A DNA stretch of 64,000 bases from Serpula lacrymans var. lacrymans S7.9. Taxonomy: Eukaryota > Basidiomycota > Agaricomycetes > Boletales > Serpulaceae. The translations under genes and the position numbers were made by a program. The stretch lies in NCBI RefSeq assembly GCF_000218685.1, contig NW_006763290.1, positions 4,738,908-4,802,907 on the forward strand, written 5' to 3'. Positions within the stretch are counted from its first letter, which is position 1. Each line of letters begins with the position of its first letter. Of this stretch, positions 34,063 to 44,071 are shown piece after piece. The notes under the pieces are model-generated. The model was not told the origin of the DNA, did no database searches, and saw nothing but the letters and a program-made list of their open reading frames with translations.

Positions 34063-34399
34063 TTTCTTGTACTGTTTGATTTCGTTGTGCAGCGATTAAA
34101 TTTGCTTTGATCCGTAAGTACAACTTAACTACACTTACGCTTGTAGAGTATTCAATTATCTGTACTACACTATATAATAGGATTTGTTGACCTGGTCTAG
34201 ACATGACAATTTTACTACTATCTAGTACTTTCGACGCCAAGCTACTACTGCAGTCATTCGGGTCCAGTTGGAAGGATTTCGGCATTGCCCTTAACTACTA
34301 CGGACCGCCCACTGGCACTTGAACCTGAACTTATCATTATTACCTTTTACGACTTCACCGGCTTCACATTCGACGGACGTGTCGTTCCCAACGTTAGAT
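34063..34399. other. Short intergenic region
   Basis: About 340 bases between the receptor stop and the Vps20 start. It should hold the receptor 3' UTR and the Vps20 promoter; nothing distinctive was seen. Confidence 0.5.
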
Positions 34400-35373
34400 A
34401 TGGGAGCAATTCAGTCAACGCCTAAAGTTACCGCACAGGATCGTGCCATCCTGGAGTTCGTCTTCTCTTTCAACGTCTCTTACATATGATGACACCAAAC
34501 AGATACGCCACTCCTTTCACAGTCTCAAATTGCAAAGGGATAAGCTGAAGCAATACCAGAAGAAGGTGCGTGTGTGTATGTGTGCTTCTGCTCTATCTTC
34601 TCTGATGTTGGCGGCAGATACAAGTCATCTTGGACCGTGAACATGAAATTGCCAAATCTCATCTAGCGTCAGGTCAAAAGGACCGGGCTGTCATAGCATT
34701 ACGGAGAAGGAAATATCAGCAAGGACTGCTCGGGAAGACAGATGCACAGTTAGAGAATCTGGAACAGCTGGTTCGTCGAGTTACATCCCTAGATCGGACT
34801 CAGTTGGTAATCAGCGTATCCCTTGAAACAAGGTGTCAACCATAGAGTTTTCGCTGGTAGAAGTATCAGTGCTACATGGCCTAAAGCAAGGTAACGAAGT
34901 GCTTAAAGAAATACATCGGGAAATGAATGTCGAGAGTGTGGAGAAGCTCTTGGAAGAAACACAAGAAGCGAGGGAATATCAAAGGGTACGAGCATGCTGT
35001 CCTCTCTTGGTGTTTCCTTGGATTCGTTTTGGGTGCTGACGTTCATTCAAAGGAAATCGGGGAACTTCTGTCAAATCAACTATCGCTGGACGAAGAAGAT
35101 GCTGTCCAAGCCGAATTGAAGGAACTACAGAGTCAAGCTGTCTGTTCATTCCGTTTCACTAAAGAGTGTATTACTAAATTCATCCCGCGTTTGCTTAGGT
35201 CCCGAGCGAAGGGCCCGAAGAGCGGGTCAACCTGCCTTCAGTACCAGTCACACAGCCGGTTCCTTCATTGCCGCAAGGTACGAAAATATGTTCTGTCAAA
35301 ATGTGCTGTTTTGCTGACTTGCTCAGGCGAAGAGCGACACCGGGAGCAGGGGCGTGTTGCTATTCCCGCATAA
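34400..35373 (+). CDS. VPS20: ESCRT-III subunit Vps20/CHMP6
   Basis: The start is the ATG at 34400: MGAIQSTPKVTAQDRAIL. Gly2 in this context fits N-myristoylation, which anchors Vps20 to endosomes. Exons continue DLKLQRDKLKQYQKK, IQVILDREHEIAKSHLASGQ, KDRAVIALRRRKYQQGLLGK, TDAQLENLEQL, VSTIEFSLVEVSVLHGLKQG, MNVESVEKLLEETQEAREYQ and EIGELLSNQLSLDEEDAVQA. The protein ends GEERHREQGRVAIPA with the stop at 35371-35373. Basic alpha-1 helix and acidic C-terminal half are those of Snf7-family proteins. Vps20 receives the signal from ESCRT-II and nucleates Snf7 polymers for budding into multivesicular bodies. Six or more exons are needed, with canonical splice ends. It converges on the PPIL2-type gene, 300 bp downstream. 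Confidence 0.92.
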
Positions 35374-35672
35374 ATGCCCTTATCATTCATATGTATCTAT
35401 AGAGCTAGAACGGTTGATTGTAATACCATATGGACATGTCGCGCTCAACGTGTGCACCTCAGTTCTCTTCCTCAAGTAGCTGTAGCTGATGCCGGTGAAG
35501 AACTTGTGACGAAAATATTACCTAGGCCTCCTACGCACATTATGTGTATTATTAGTCCTGATGGGCTCAGTGGAAAAGAATATGTTGCAGCGAATGCGTT
35601 CTAACGAGAAAACGGTGCACTCTTGTGTGACAAGTATTGAGAACAATATGATACACGATAAATAACTACAGA

Positions 35673-37743
35673 TCACCAAGCTTCGAAGTTCCCGAAGCCG
35701 ACTTTTCGTTTCTTCTTCCCTTCCTCTGCATAGCTCTGACCAACAACAGGTTCATTCAGGGGACGCTTAACACTCTTGGCACTCAAGTACTTTCCGACAC
35801 CAATGCCAGATGTACCATTCCCAATTGCCGAATCGGTGGTGCCGACCTTTAATCCAAACCAGTTGATATCATCGCCAGCTTTTTTCTCAGTTTCAGTTTG
35901 AGCTTTTGCATTATCCTGAACTTCAGCACGCCTGGACAGTTTCTTCGCAAGACGCGTTTTATACGCCTCAAATGGGTCTTGGTAGCTAGAAAATGAATCC
36001 CAATTCAATGTCAATAACTTTGAGGGTATTTGTGTCACGTACATTACAATTTCCGTTATACGGACTGATTTAGCAGGCCGCTCTGTCCCACTTTTGCGAG
36101 GCAAATTTTCAAGCAAATCGAGTACATCCTCTCCTCCTACCAGTTTGCCGAAGACTGTATGCTTATTATCGAGATGCGGGGTAGCTTTGAATGTGAAGTA
36201 AAACTGCGACCTAAAAAAAGAGTTCAGAAAGCGTTACAAGCCAAAGATGAATATACAAACCCATTCGTTCCAGCGCCTTTGTTGGCCATGGCAATAACAC
36301 CGCGACTATCGTGTTTTGCAGCGCCCTTCATATCATGCTCGTCTCGAAAGGGTGTACCCCAATGTGACTCCCCTCCTGCACCTGTACCAGTAGGGTCGCC
36401 CGTTTGTATCTGATAGAAGAAATGGTCAGTAATGATCGAAATACATATGAGAATGGAAAATTACCATGAATCCGGGAATCAGCCTATGAAAAAGGCAGTT
36501 ATCATATTTCCCAGCTCTTGCTAACATCAGAAAATTGTAACAGGTTTTGGGAGCCTATGAAAATATACATATAAGTATTTGTGTAAGCCCCTATCAAAAT
36601 CTACACTCACTTTTTCGCAGAAAAGCTCTAAATTCAGCGAACCACCGAGGCTCGTGACAACACGGACATAGGCACGACGTTTCCCGACATCCTTCTCCTT
36701 GCCTTTGCCCTTTGGAACATTTGACATATCCTCGAACATTAACTCCTCCTAATTATACAACAGTCAGAAAATCAAGAAAACTACATAAAACATGCATACT
36801 TCATCCCACACTAGCTTTGAGCTAGAAGTTTGAGGATCCACAGAGGTAGATGTTAAGGAAGCTCCAGGCAGACCACTAGAATACGGTGATACGTTCCCTA
36901 CAATTGCGTAGACATGAGCCTCCTCTTGTTGTGAAAAAAACTAAGAGGTATCCTCACAGGGGACGGCGGCCTTAGTCTTGATATCTACGGTTGTTTTGGA
37001 CACGACCGTCTTGGGCTTCTCAACCTCCTTTTTAACGGGAGCAGAACCAGGTGTAGGGACCGAACTTGATGGCATACCGTGAGGGTTTTGAAGTGTGATT
37101 ACATCTTCTCTGTATCCCGGTTCGTATCAGCTTAAGCAGAATACCCTTTATTCGAAGAAAAACCGCACCTTTTGAATTTCACATCGTCAAGAAGGTCCTT
37201 GCCACCTTTAATACTGTCAGCGAGATAAACATTGCCAGTAGTGGCGATAGCGACAATGTTGGAATGCTCGCTGAAAGGCTTGAAAGATATGGGATCGTGT
37301 ATTTCTCCAGAGGACTTGCGAGAATAGTTCAATGTGATTAGGTCGGAAGGAGATAGCGGTTCTTGAGTGATAGGGTTGGTGTTGTCATGTTGCCTTTAAG
37401 TGTTCGTCAAGCTGAGAAGTAAACTTGCAGAAAAGAACAGGACTTGCTTTAGCCAGGGTATGATGTTTACGAGGTCAAAGACATGGCCTGTACCGTCAGC
37501 GTTGCGGGCACAGACAGGATGGTCGAATGGCTGGAAGGAAAGAGCGCAGCAATCAAACGGAGTCAAGGCTCCTGGATGTGGTGCTTGTTGCTTTCTACAT
37601 TGATTACAAGTACTCTGAGCAATGTTCGAACTGAAGCAGGAAACTACTTACGTCTTGAAGCCTGAGGAAGACGAGTGCTGTCCAAAGACACCTGCGTGCT
37701 CTGCGTGCGTGATGTACAATTTATCAGAGTTTCCATGTCCCAT
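35673..37743 (-). CDS. PPIL2/Cyp60-type U-box cyclophilin
   Basis: The start is the ATG at 37741-37743: [20 protein letters not shown] then [13 protein letters not shown]-box follows: [20 protein letters not shown] and [15 protein letters not shown], then [20 protein letters not shown] and [20 protein letters not shown]. After a Lys-rich linker the cyclophilin domain gives [88 protein letters not shown] and [20 protein letters not shown]. The tail ends [14 protein letters not shown], with a nuclear-localisation-like KKKRKV. The protein is a nuclear prolyl isomerase with ubiquitin-ligase U-box, associated with spliceosomes in other eukaryotes. The substitution pattern in the isomerase site keeps the QFYFT block. 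Start is about 190 bp from the divergent PPR gene. Confidence 0.92.
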
Positions 37744-37935
37744 TGTGAACTTTTGGTTGCAGACTTGTCAGAAGTGTTCAAAGTAATGGAACTTTTCTGC
37801 GGTAATGCAGCACAACCGTGACCGAGACTCGGAGATGACACATGTTGGATAACAAATGCAAACACCATTTGGTGGCTTTACTCCCTCAGAGGTCGCATTC
37901 TTCAAGCTACAGACATAAACCAGTCATTGGTACTT

Positions 37936-40197
37936 ATGCTTCGCCATGTCGGCTGCAGGCCTAAATCCCTTCTTTTATTCGACTTTCTTGCGCCAAATGT
38001 CTGTGGTTATAGGCTAGCAAGCTCAGGTGCGCCCCGGTCGTCACCCAAGAAGTCTTTCCAGGCTCGAAGGCCGGACCCGGAAAAGCTGGCTGCTTTTCCT
38101 CTCCAAGGCAAAGACCCCCCTGCTCTTTGCCAGAACATCAAGCAAAGAATTAGCTTTTTGAGTAACCCCGACACACCCATACCCGCAGATCCCGACATCA
38201 CACTCTTTAACGAGACTGTAGTGGAACTTCGTCAAGCCTTGAAGGCTCGTGATATTCATGGCGCATGGACGCATTGGACTCGGCTGGAGGAGAAGAAACT
38301 CCTACAGTTTCTCGGGCCCCAGCTTCAAGGCTACTCAAAACTAGTCGCCGACCTGTGTGCAGATCCCACAGCGGAGGCACGGGATGATCGCGAACGCAAA
38401 TTTATCGAGGAGATAGCCCTCGCAGCTGCCGCTGGAGGTGCTGCTGAGGCATTGAAGGCATGCATGATGTTTCACCTAAGGCGGGGCGATCCTAACGCCG
38501 TGCTGGAGCTCCATGGGAAATATTTGCTGTCGTTAGGGACTAAGGAAGTGTGGGAGGAGCCTCTTGCGGTGGAAAACAAGACGGGAAAGGATAACGGGTT
38601 AGCTTTGGGTCTGCATACAGAAAAGATCCCATATAATCCTGCAAAGGTTTCGATACTTCTTGCTGTCATCACCGCCCATGCAATGTCCGATTCGTTCGAA
38701 GGCGCGTTACGGGCTTTCATGCAATCCACCGTCCGAATCAATCAGGTTACTGTGAAGGATTTCTTGCTGAACATTCCTGATGCGGCGCTTCGACGCAAGG
38801 TGGAAGCTTACATACGACGGCTTGACACCGCAAGACTCGTATCACAACCGTCCTTCTTATCGAAACAGATTTCGCTATTGGCCCAAAATCAGAACGTAGC
38901 CCGTCTCGAGAAGCTGTACTCGACCGTAATCGACGGACTATCCGGTTCCCTACCGTACCTAACCCTGAGAACCGATCAGGCCACTTCCCATACCCTCATC
39001 ATTCTCGAAGTTAGTTGGGCGGCATTCCTGACTGCATTTATGCAGTGTAGGCGCAGAGACCTTGCAGAGAAGTTGTGGGATGATGTGATCAGACATGGGG
39101 CACAGCCTGGCGTCATTATGTGGACTGCTCTACTTGATGGGTACGACAGCATGGGAGAAGCTGATGACGCGTTAAAGGCATGGCAAACGATGATAAGCCA
39201 AGGGGTGAAACCAGACGCCTTGACATATCGTGCTTTAATCTCGACTCTCTACAATGCAAGAAGGTCAGACGAGGCCATCAAATATTTTGAATCGTACGAG
39301 AACGAATCATCGAAAGGATTGGTTGGTTCATCATCTGACAGTTTGTCCGTGTACAACACCGTGCTCCACGGTCTCCTTACGAACGGACAGGACGAAAAGG
39401 CTGTGATACTACTGCAGAAGATGCAAGACAAAAGTCCCAAACCTGACATAGTGTCGTACAACACGCTCTTGCGATATTACGGGAGGAGGGCAGACTTCAA
39501 AGGCGTGTCGTCCATCCTAAAACAGCTTACAGAGAATGGACTGGGTGGAGACGTGTTCACATACTCGACTATCCTTTCCGCACTCCTCAAAGCTGGACGC
39601 ACGGACGCTACGGACATTGTACTGAATATCATGAAACGGCAGAATGTGGAGCCCAATGCTGCCGTGTATAGTGCAATAATTGACTACCAAGTTCGGGAAC
39701 AGACTGAACAGGGCTTGAAGGGAGCGATAGAGCTTCTCCAAAAGATGGAGGAGAATCCAGAGGCGCAGCCCAACGAAGTCACTTATACGAGCATCTTGGC
39801 AGGTGTTCACCGTGGCGTTTGGTCGAATGAGAAACTGGCAGCGGAATGCAGACAATATATCCTAGGCAGAATGAAGGCAAGAAGCATCCAACCCAATAGG
39901 GTGACATATCACATCCTACTGCAAGCGTGCTTTGATAACCCAGAATCACATGGTCTACAGAGTGCGTTGGGCTACTACAGAGAGATGGTGAAGCGAAAGA
40001 TCCAGATGACACATGACACCTGGTATATCATCCTGTATGGACTGGTGGTAAGGGAAGAGTGGGCGGTTGCTGATGAGATAGTGGATGATTTCAACAAGAG
40101 TGGCCTTAAATCTATTGGACGACTGGCAGATTTAGTGACGAGGGTTAGACGGCGGACTGTAAAGAAGATGAGATTAGGACCCAAGGCGTACATTTAG
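37936..40197 (+). CDS. Mitochondrial pentatricopeptide-repeat (PPR) protein
   Basis: A single uninterrupted frame of about 753 codons, unlike most of its neighbours. I take the first ATG at 37936 (MLRHVGCRPKSLLLFDFLAP), giving an Arg-rich presequence-like N-terminus. The C-terminal half has successive 35-residue PPR units: IMWTALLDGYDSMGEADDAL, LTYRALISTLYNARRSDEAI, SVYNTVLHGLLTNGQDEKAV, VSYNTLLRYYGRRADFKGVS, FTYSTILSALLKAGRTDATD, AVYSAIIDYQ, VTYTSILAGVHRG and VTYHILLQACFDN. PPR repeats bind single-stranded RNA, so a role in mitochondrial RNA maturation or translation is likely. The C-terminus is basic (RRRTVKKMRLGPKAYI). The stop is 38 bp from the stop of the converging Mim2-like gene. Confidence 0.9.
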   Translation: MLRHVGCRPKSLLLFDFLAPNVCGYRLASSGAPRSSPKKSFQARRPDPEKLAAFPLQGKDPPALCQNIKQRISFLSNPDTPIPADPDITLFNETVVELRQALKARDIHGAWTHWTRLEEKKLLQFLGPQLQGYSKLVADLCADPTAEARDDRERKFIEEIALAAAAGGAAEALKACMMFHLRRGDPNAVLELHGKYLLSLGTKEVWEEPLAVENKTGKDNGLALGLHTEKIPYNPAKVSILLAVITAHAMSDSFEGALRAFMQSTVRINQVTVKDFLLNIPDAALRRKVEAYIRRLDTARLVSQPSFLSKQISLLAQNQNVARLEKLYSTVIDGLSGSLPYLTLRTDQATSHTLIILEVSWAAFLTAFMQCRRRDLAEKLWDDVIRHGAQPGVIMWTALLDGYDSMGEADDALKAWQTMISQGVKPDALTYRALISTLYNARRSDEAIKYFESYENESSKGLVGSSSDSLSVYNTVLHGLLTNGQDEKAVILLQKMQDKSPKPDIVSYNTLLRYYGRRADFKGVSSILKQLTENGLGGDVFTYSTILSALLKAGRTDATDIVLNIMKRQNVEPNAAVYSAIIDYQVREQTEQGLKGAIELLQKMEENPEAQPNEVTYTSILAGVHRGVWSNEKLAAECRQYILGRMKARSIQPNRVTYHILLQACFDNPESHGLQSALGYYREMVKRKIQMTHDTWYIILYGLVVREEWAVADEIVDDFNKSGLKSIGRLADLVTRVRRRTVKKMRLGPKAYI

Positions 40198-40234
40198 TGC
40201 TAGATATTATAATCAAATATATCATTTGACTGGC

Positions 40235-40558
40235 TCATCGAGAAGCTAACGAGGATAGCAGCTTTTCACCTAGAAAGAAAGACTTTCCAAGGCCAAGTCG
40301 GAGGTAGCGGTCATATGCTATCATGATGTTAGTGGAAAGTAAAAACGATACTAAATTTGCATGCTTACCCCAGTAGCTGGAGCGCCTGCCCATCCATTTG
40401 CCGACCCATGGCAGGAGCAACACCAGAACAAGCTGCTGGAGCTCCTCCAAGCTTTCGTTCCACTCCTTCTGCGCCAAACGATACTCCTCATCTGAGTCAT
40501 AAGAGAAATCGGAGGACGCGGAGGACAGGTCCAGTGATGAAGCATCTGAATGAGGCAT
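40235..40558 (-). CDS. Small Mim2-like mitochondrial outer-membrane protein
   Basis: Two exons. Exon 1 starts at the ATG at 40556-40558 (MPHSDASSLDLSSASSDFSY), with an acidic Ser-rich N-terminus, then EWNESLEELQQLVLVLLLPW and VGKWMGRRSSYW. After an intron (GTAAGC..GATAG, about 50 nt) exon 2 gives AYDRYLRLGLGKSFFLG and ends SSLASR. The result is about 90 residues with one hydrophobic segment (LVLVLLLPWVGKWMG) just after the acidic region. This order, 'W.ESL..L..L..L.LLP..GKW.GRR..YW..Y.R', resembles my recollection of fungal Mim2, which with Mim1 inserts helical proteins into the mitochondrial outer membrane. It is a short protein, so the identity is tentative. Confidence 0.6.
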   Translation of the reverse strand: MPHSDASSLDLSSASSDFSYDSDEEYRLAQKEWNESLEELQQLVLVLLLPWVGKWMGRRSSYWGKHANLVSFLLSTNIMIAYDRYLRLGLGKSFFLGEKLLSSLASR

Positions 40559-40859
40559 GGTGAGAGGAAGTGCTCGACACGAACAACGAAGAAAGTGGTG
40601 TATGTTCCCTGTCGTATAACGTCACAGTAAGCGAATAGAGGACACTGGGGGATGATGGTTGCCTGTATCTGGAATGGTTTTGATGATTCAAACGCCCGTA
40701 TGACCACGGCTTGTTGGCGGTGGCACACGGGAGATGGCGGTACTCTCGGCACACCTTTTTGGATCACTACCCCACTTTCCCTAACATTTCCGTTGTCTTT
40801 CATTTTGCTGCCCCAACCTTGTTTTCTCCCTCAACCATCCTCAATCTCGCCCATGCATC

Positions 40860-43527
40860 ATGGTCGAAGTAGCTCTTCCTACGTCGCGACACAGGCTCGT
40901 GGGCCAACCCCTGCTATATGCCATTTCTGTGTTCGCTAGTTTGGGTGTATTCCTCGTACGTCGACGACACATGTACACCGTGAATCTCCAGTTCACTGAT
41001 GGTTCCCGATAATCCTTCTAGTTTGGTTACGACCAAGGGTATTTCCATCACATACGCCCATCTCTTAATTTTCTAACTCGTTTCTAGCGTCATGTCTGGT
41101 ATTATCACAGGACCTTATTTCAAGCAATATTTCAATTCACCAGGTCCGCTTCAACTTGGCACAATGGTGGCAGTGTTGGAACTCGGAGCTTTAGGTACGC
41201 CCACACCGCCCAAATGTGCATACAGTTGGCTAACTCTCCTGCAAAGCAACATCCCTCGCGGCCGGTCGCGTGGGCGATATCATAGGACGTAAAGGCACTC
41301 TTTTTGTAGGCGCTTTGGTGTTCACCCTTGGAGGTGCCATTCAAACGCTTACCACCGGATTTGGTGTCATGGTTGTCGGACGAATAGTTAGTGGGTTTGG
41401 TGTTGGCTTATTATCGTAAGTGGACGCGCGAACCGAGGGGCATTCAGAACTATAATTTTGCTGTAGCACGATCGTTCCTATATACCAGAGTGAGGTTTCC
41501 CCACCAAATCATGTAAGTCGACTGTTTCTTCTGTCGAGCCTACCACTGATGTTTACAGAGAGGTGCACTGGCTTGCATGGAGTTCACTGGAAACATCGTC
41601 GGTTATGCTACCTCTGTGGTAAGTTACGTACTTTCTCAGCTTGGCGGATGCTCAAAGATTCTCAGTGGACCGACTATTTCTGTTCTTTCATCGAATCTGA
41701 CTACGCTTGGCGCATACCACTTTTCTTGCAATGTGTGATTGGAGCTATTCTTGCCGCAGGTTCCTTAGTCATGCCAGAAAGCCCGCGGTAACTTGCTAAC
41801 TCCATTAGCGCTCGTCGTGAATACTAACTTTTGTGTTAGATGGTTGATTGACACAGACAAAGATGCTGCCGGCATGCAAGTCATCGTTGACCTGCATGGT
41901 GGTGATCCAACTGATGTAGTTGCCCAAGCTGAGTACCAAGAGATTAAAGACAAAGTTATGTCAGAAGTGAGCATCCATTTGAGTGCTTCTACATTGTAAT
42001 GCTGACAATCGAACGTTCTCAGCGCGAATCGGGTGAACCGCGTACATATGCGGTTATGTGGAAAAAGTACAAGCGCCGTGTATTACTCGCCATGTCTTCG
42101 CAGGCTTTCGCTCAGCTTGTACGTAACATATATCTATCGATTTCTGACTGATTCACATTCTTCATTCATTGCATCCATAGAATGGTATCAATGGTAAGCA
42201 TTAGCTACATTACTTCTTCATGTTCAATTGATTAATATCGTTTTAAGTGATCTCATACTACGCTCGTAAGCATTAGACTGAGATTACTTTTACACTACTC
42301 ATTGACATTTGCATTTATTTTTCACTTACAGCTTCTGTGTTTGAAGGTATGGATTTTGGTGCTTTCTTTTACAATGTAAATGCTGAACATGTTTCTCATG
42401 TAGAGGCTGGATGGCTTGGACGTGATGCTCTTCTCATGACTGGAATCAACTCCATCATATATGTTTTGAGCACTTTACCTCCGTTAGTATTCTCTCCACT
42501 TACACACCCAGATACCCATCTTAACTTGTACACTCTTCAGATGGTATTTAGTGGACCGATGGGGTCGTCGCTTCATCCTTCTCACTGGTGCCGTAATTGT
42601 TCGTTGTTCCTAACACCTCATATTTTGTTCTATTTGACTTATCTTTACGCAGATGGGTGTTGCTCTTGGAGCTACTGGGTGGTGGATGTACATAGATGTA
42701 CCGATGACACCGAAAGCTGTTGTCATATGCGTCATCATCTTCAATGCCGCGTTTGGCTACAGGTATGTACCAATACCACGACCAAGTTACCCTGGCTGAT
42801 GAATGTTCTAGTTGGGGACCCCTCCCGTGGTTGTATCCTCCCGAGGTGTGTTACTGTCTATAGCATTAATTAATAACCAAGCTCAACCCAAGCTAGATTA
42901 TGCCCCTTACTTTCCGAGCTAAAGGTGTATCGCTTTCCACTGCTACCAACTGGTAATCGTTGCCACTCCTTGATGCATTTATGGGTGTTCCTGAATATGT
43001 ATTAGGGCATTCAACTTCATTGTCGGGGAGACAACTCCTTACTTGCAAGAGGTGATTACTTGGCGCTTGTATCCCATGCATGGGTTCTACTGTGCTTGCA
43101 GTTTTGTCTTGGGTAAGCATGCTTGTCTTCATTTATACAAATGACTCATTAAAACGATTTCCAGTATATTTCCGTAAGTACGCAATAAGTGTTACCGTGG
43201 GTAAGATTGTTGAAGGGCCCTCTTATCAGTATATCCTGAAACCAAGGGCGTACCATTAGAAGAAATGGACGCTGTGTTCGGTGAAGGTAACATTAAACGA
43301 AATTAACACCATCGAAAGACACTAATTCCGCGGTTTTAGAGGAGCGCTTGGACTATGAGTCCGAGAGAGCATCCCTTATGTCTAACACGTTCCCCACTGA
43401 CCATCATTCTATAAACTCTGTACGGAGGCCGAAGCCCAACAATCCTGCCGAACGGGGTTGGGTCAGCCGTCTACTTTACAGGAACGATAGGAGCACTTAT
43501 GAGCCTATCGCCGACGCCGAGGAATAG
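40860..43527 (+). CDS. MFS sugar transporter
   Basis: The start is the ATG at 40860 (MVEVALPTSRHRLVGQPLLY). Exons give FLFGYDQGVMSGIITGPYFK, LGALATSLAAGRVGDIIGRK (the signature GR-x-GD..GRK loop), FGVMVVGRIVSGFGVGLLS, IVPIYQSEVSPPNHRGALAC (PIYQSE), MPESPRWLI (PESPRWL), AQLNGINVISYYAPSVFEEA, VDRWGRRFILLTG, FNAAFGYSWGPLPWLYPPEI and YPETKGVPLEEMDAVFGE. These are the motifs of the sugar-porter branch of the major facilitator family with 12 helices. The protein is about 540 residues and ends in a charged cytosolic tail. The coding region is split by many introns, including a run of three tiny exons at 42181-42346. Substrate (hexose or other sugar) cannot be told. Confidence 0.93.
42181..42346 (+). 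other. Cluster of three micro-exons in the sugar transporter
   Basis: Exon 42181-42193 (13 nt), exon 42248-42265 (18 nt) and exon 42332-42346 (15 nt) are separated by introns of about 54 and 66 nt. Joined with the flanking exons they encode QLNGINVISYYAPSVFEEAG, a continuous conserved helix of sugar porters. The middle acceptor is TTTTAAG, so slightly unusual. Confidence 0.8.
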
Positions 43528-44071
43528 GAACTCGCGAGGATGGATGGCGAACATACCGAAGAAACCGAGGAGGATCAGCAGCGGTCGTCGTCGTCTTCGC
43601 CAGTCATTATTGACGCTGCTGCTGCCATCGGAAGTGAATCTTGATTGCGAAGTATTTATGCTGCTACGCTTTGGTAGCGCCACTGAGATGTTCTGGTGAC
43701 GTCGACCTTCCTCTGGTTCAAGTATGCTTTCTGCATTCTTTGGCATGGCTTTCCATCCTCACACTTGACATGACCCGCCACGTACTCTCTTTTAATTACG
43801 ATCACCACCACTTCTCCTGGCAGTTTCCTTTGTATCTTAACATCTGCGACTATTGTAGATCACTATCCAACGTCTCGTTCGCTCTCCAATATTTGTCTAA
43901 CCCCACCGATATGTTTTTCTCCTCGTAATATAGTCGCTTTTCAAGTAACGATACCCAATATTTGAACCTTGAATTTGAGCCAGATATGTGTAAGATGTTA
44001 TTGCCGGTTTGTGTACATAAGGCAGGCCTCAACTTGACAAATTTCGAAGCTGTGGCGAGTTTTGGCTGCCT
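43528..44071. other. Intergenic region
   Basis: About 540 bases between transporter and helicase genes, both on the plus strand. Open frames in this stretch show no motif. It should hold the transporter's 3' UTR and helicase promoter. Confidence 0.5.
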
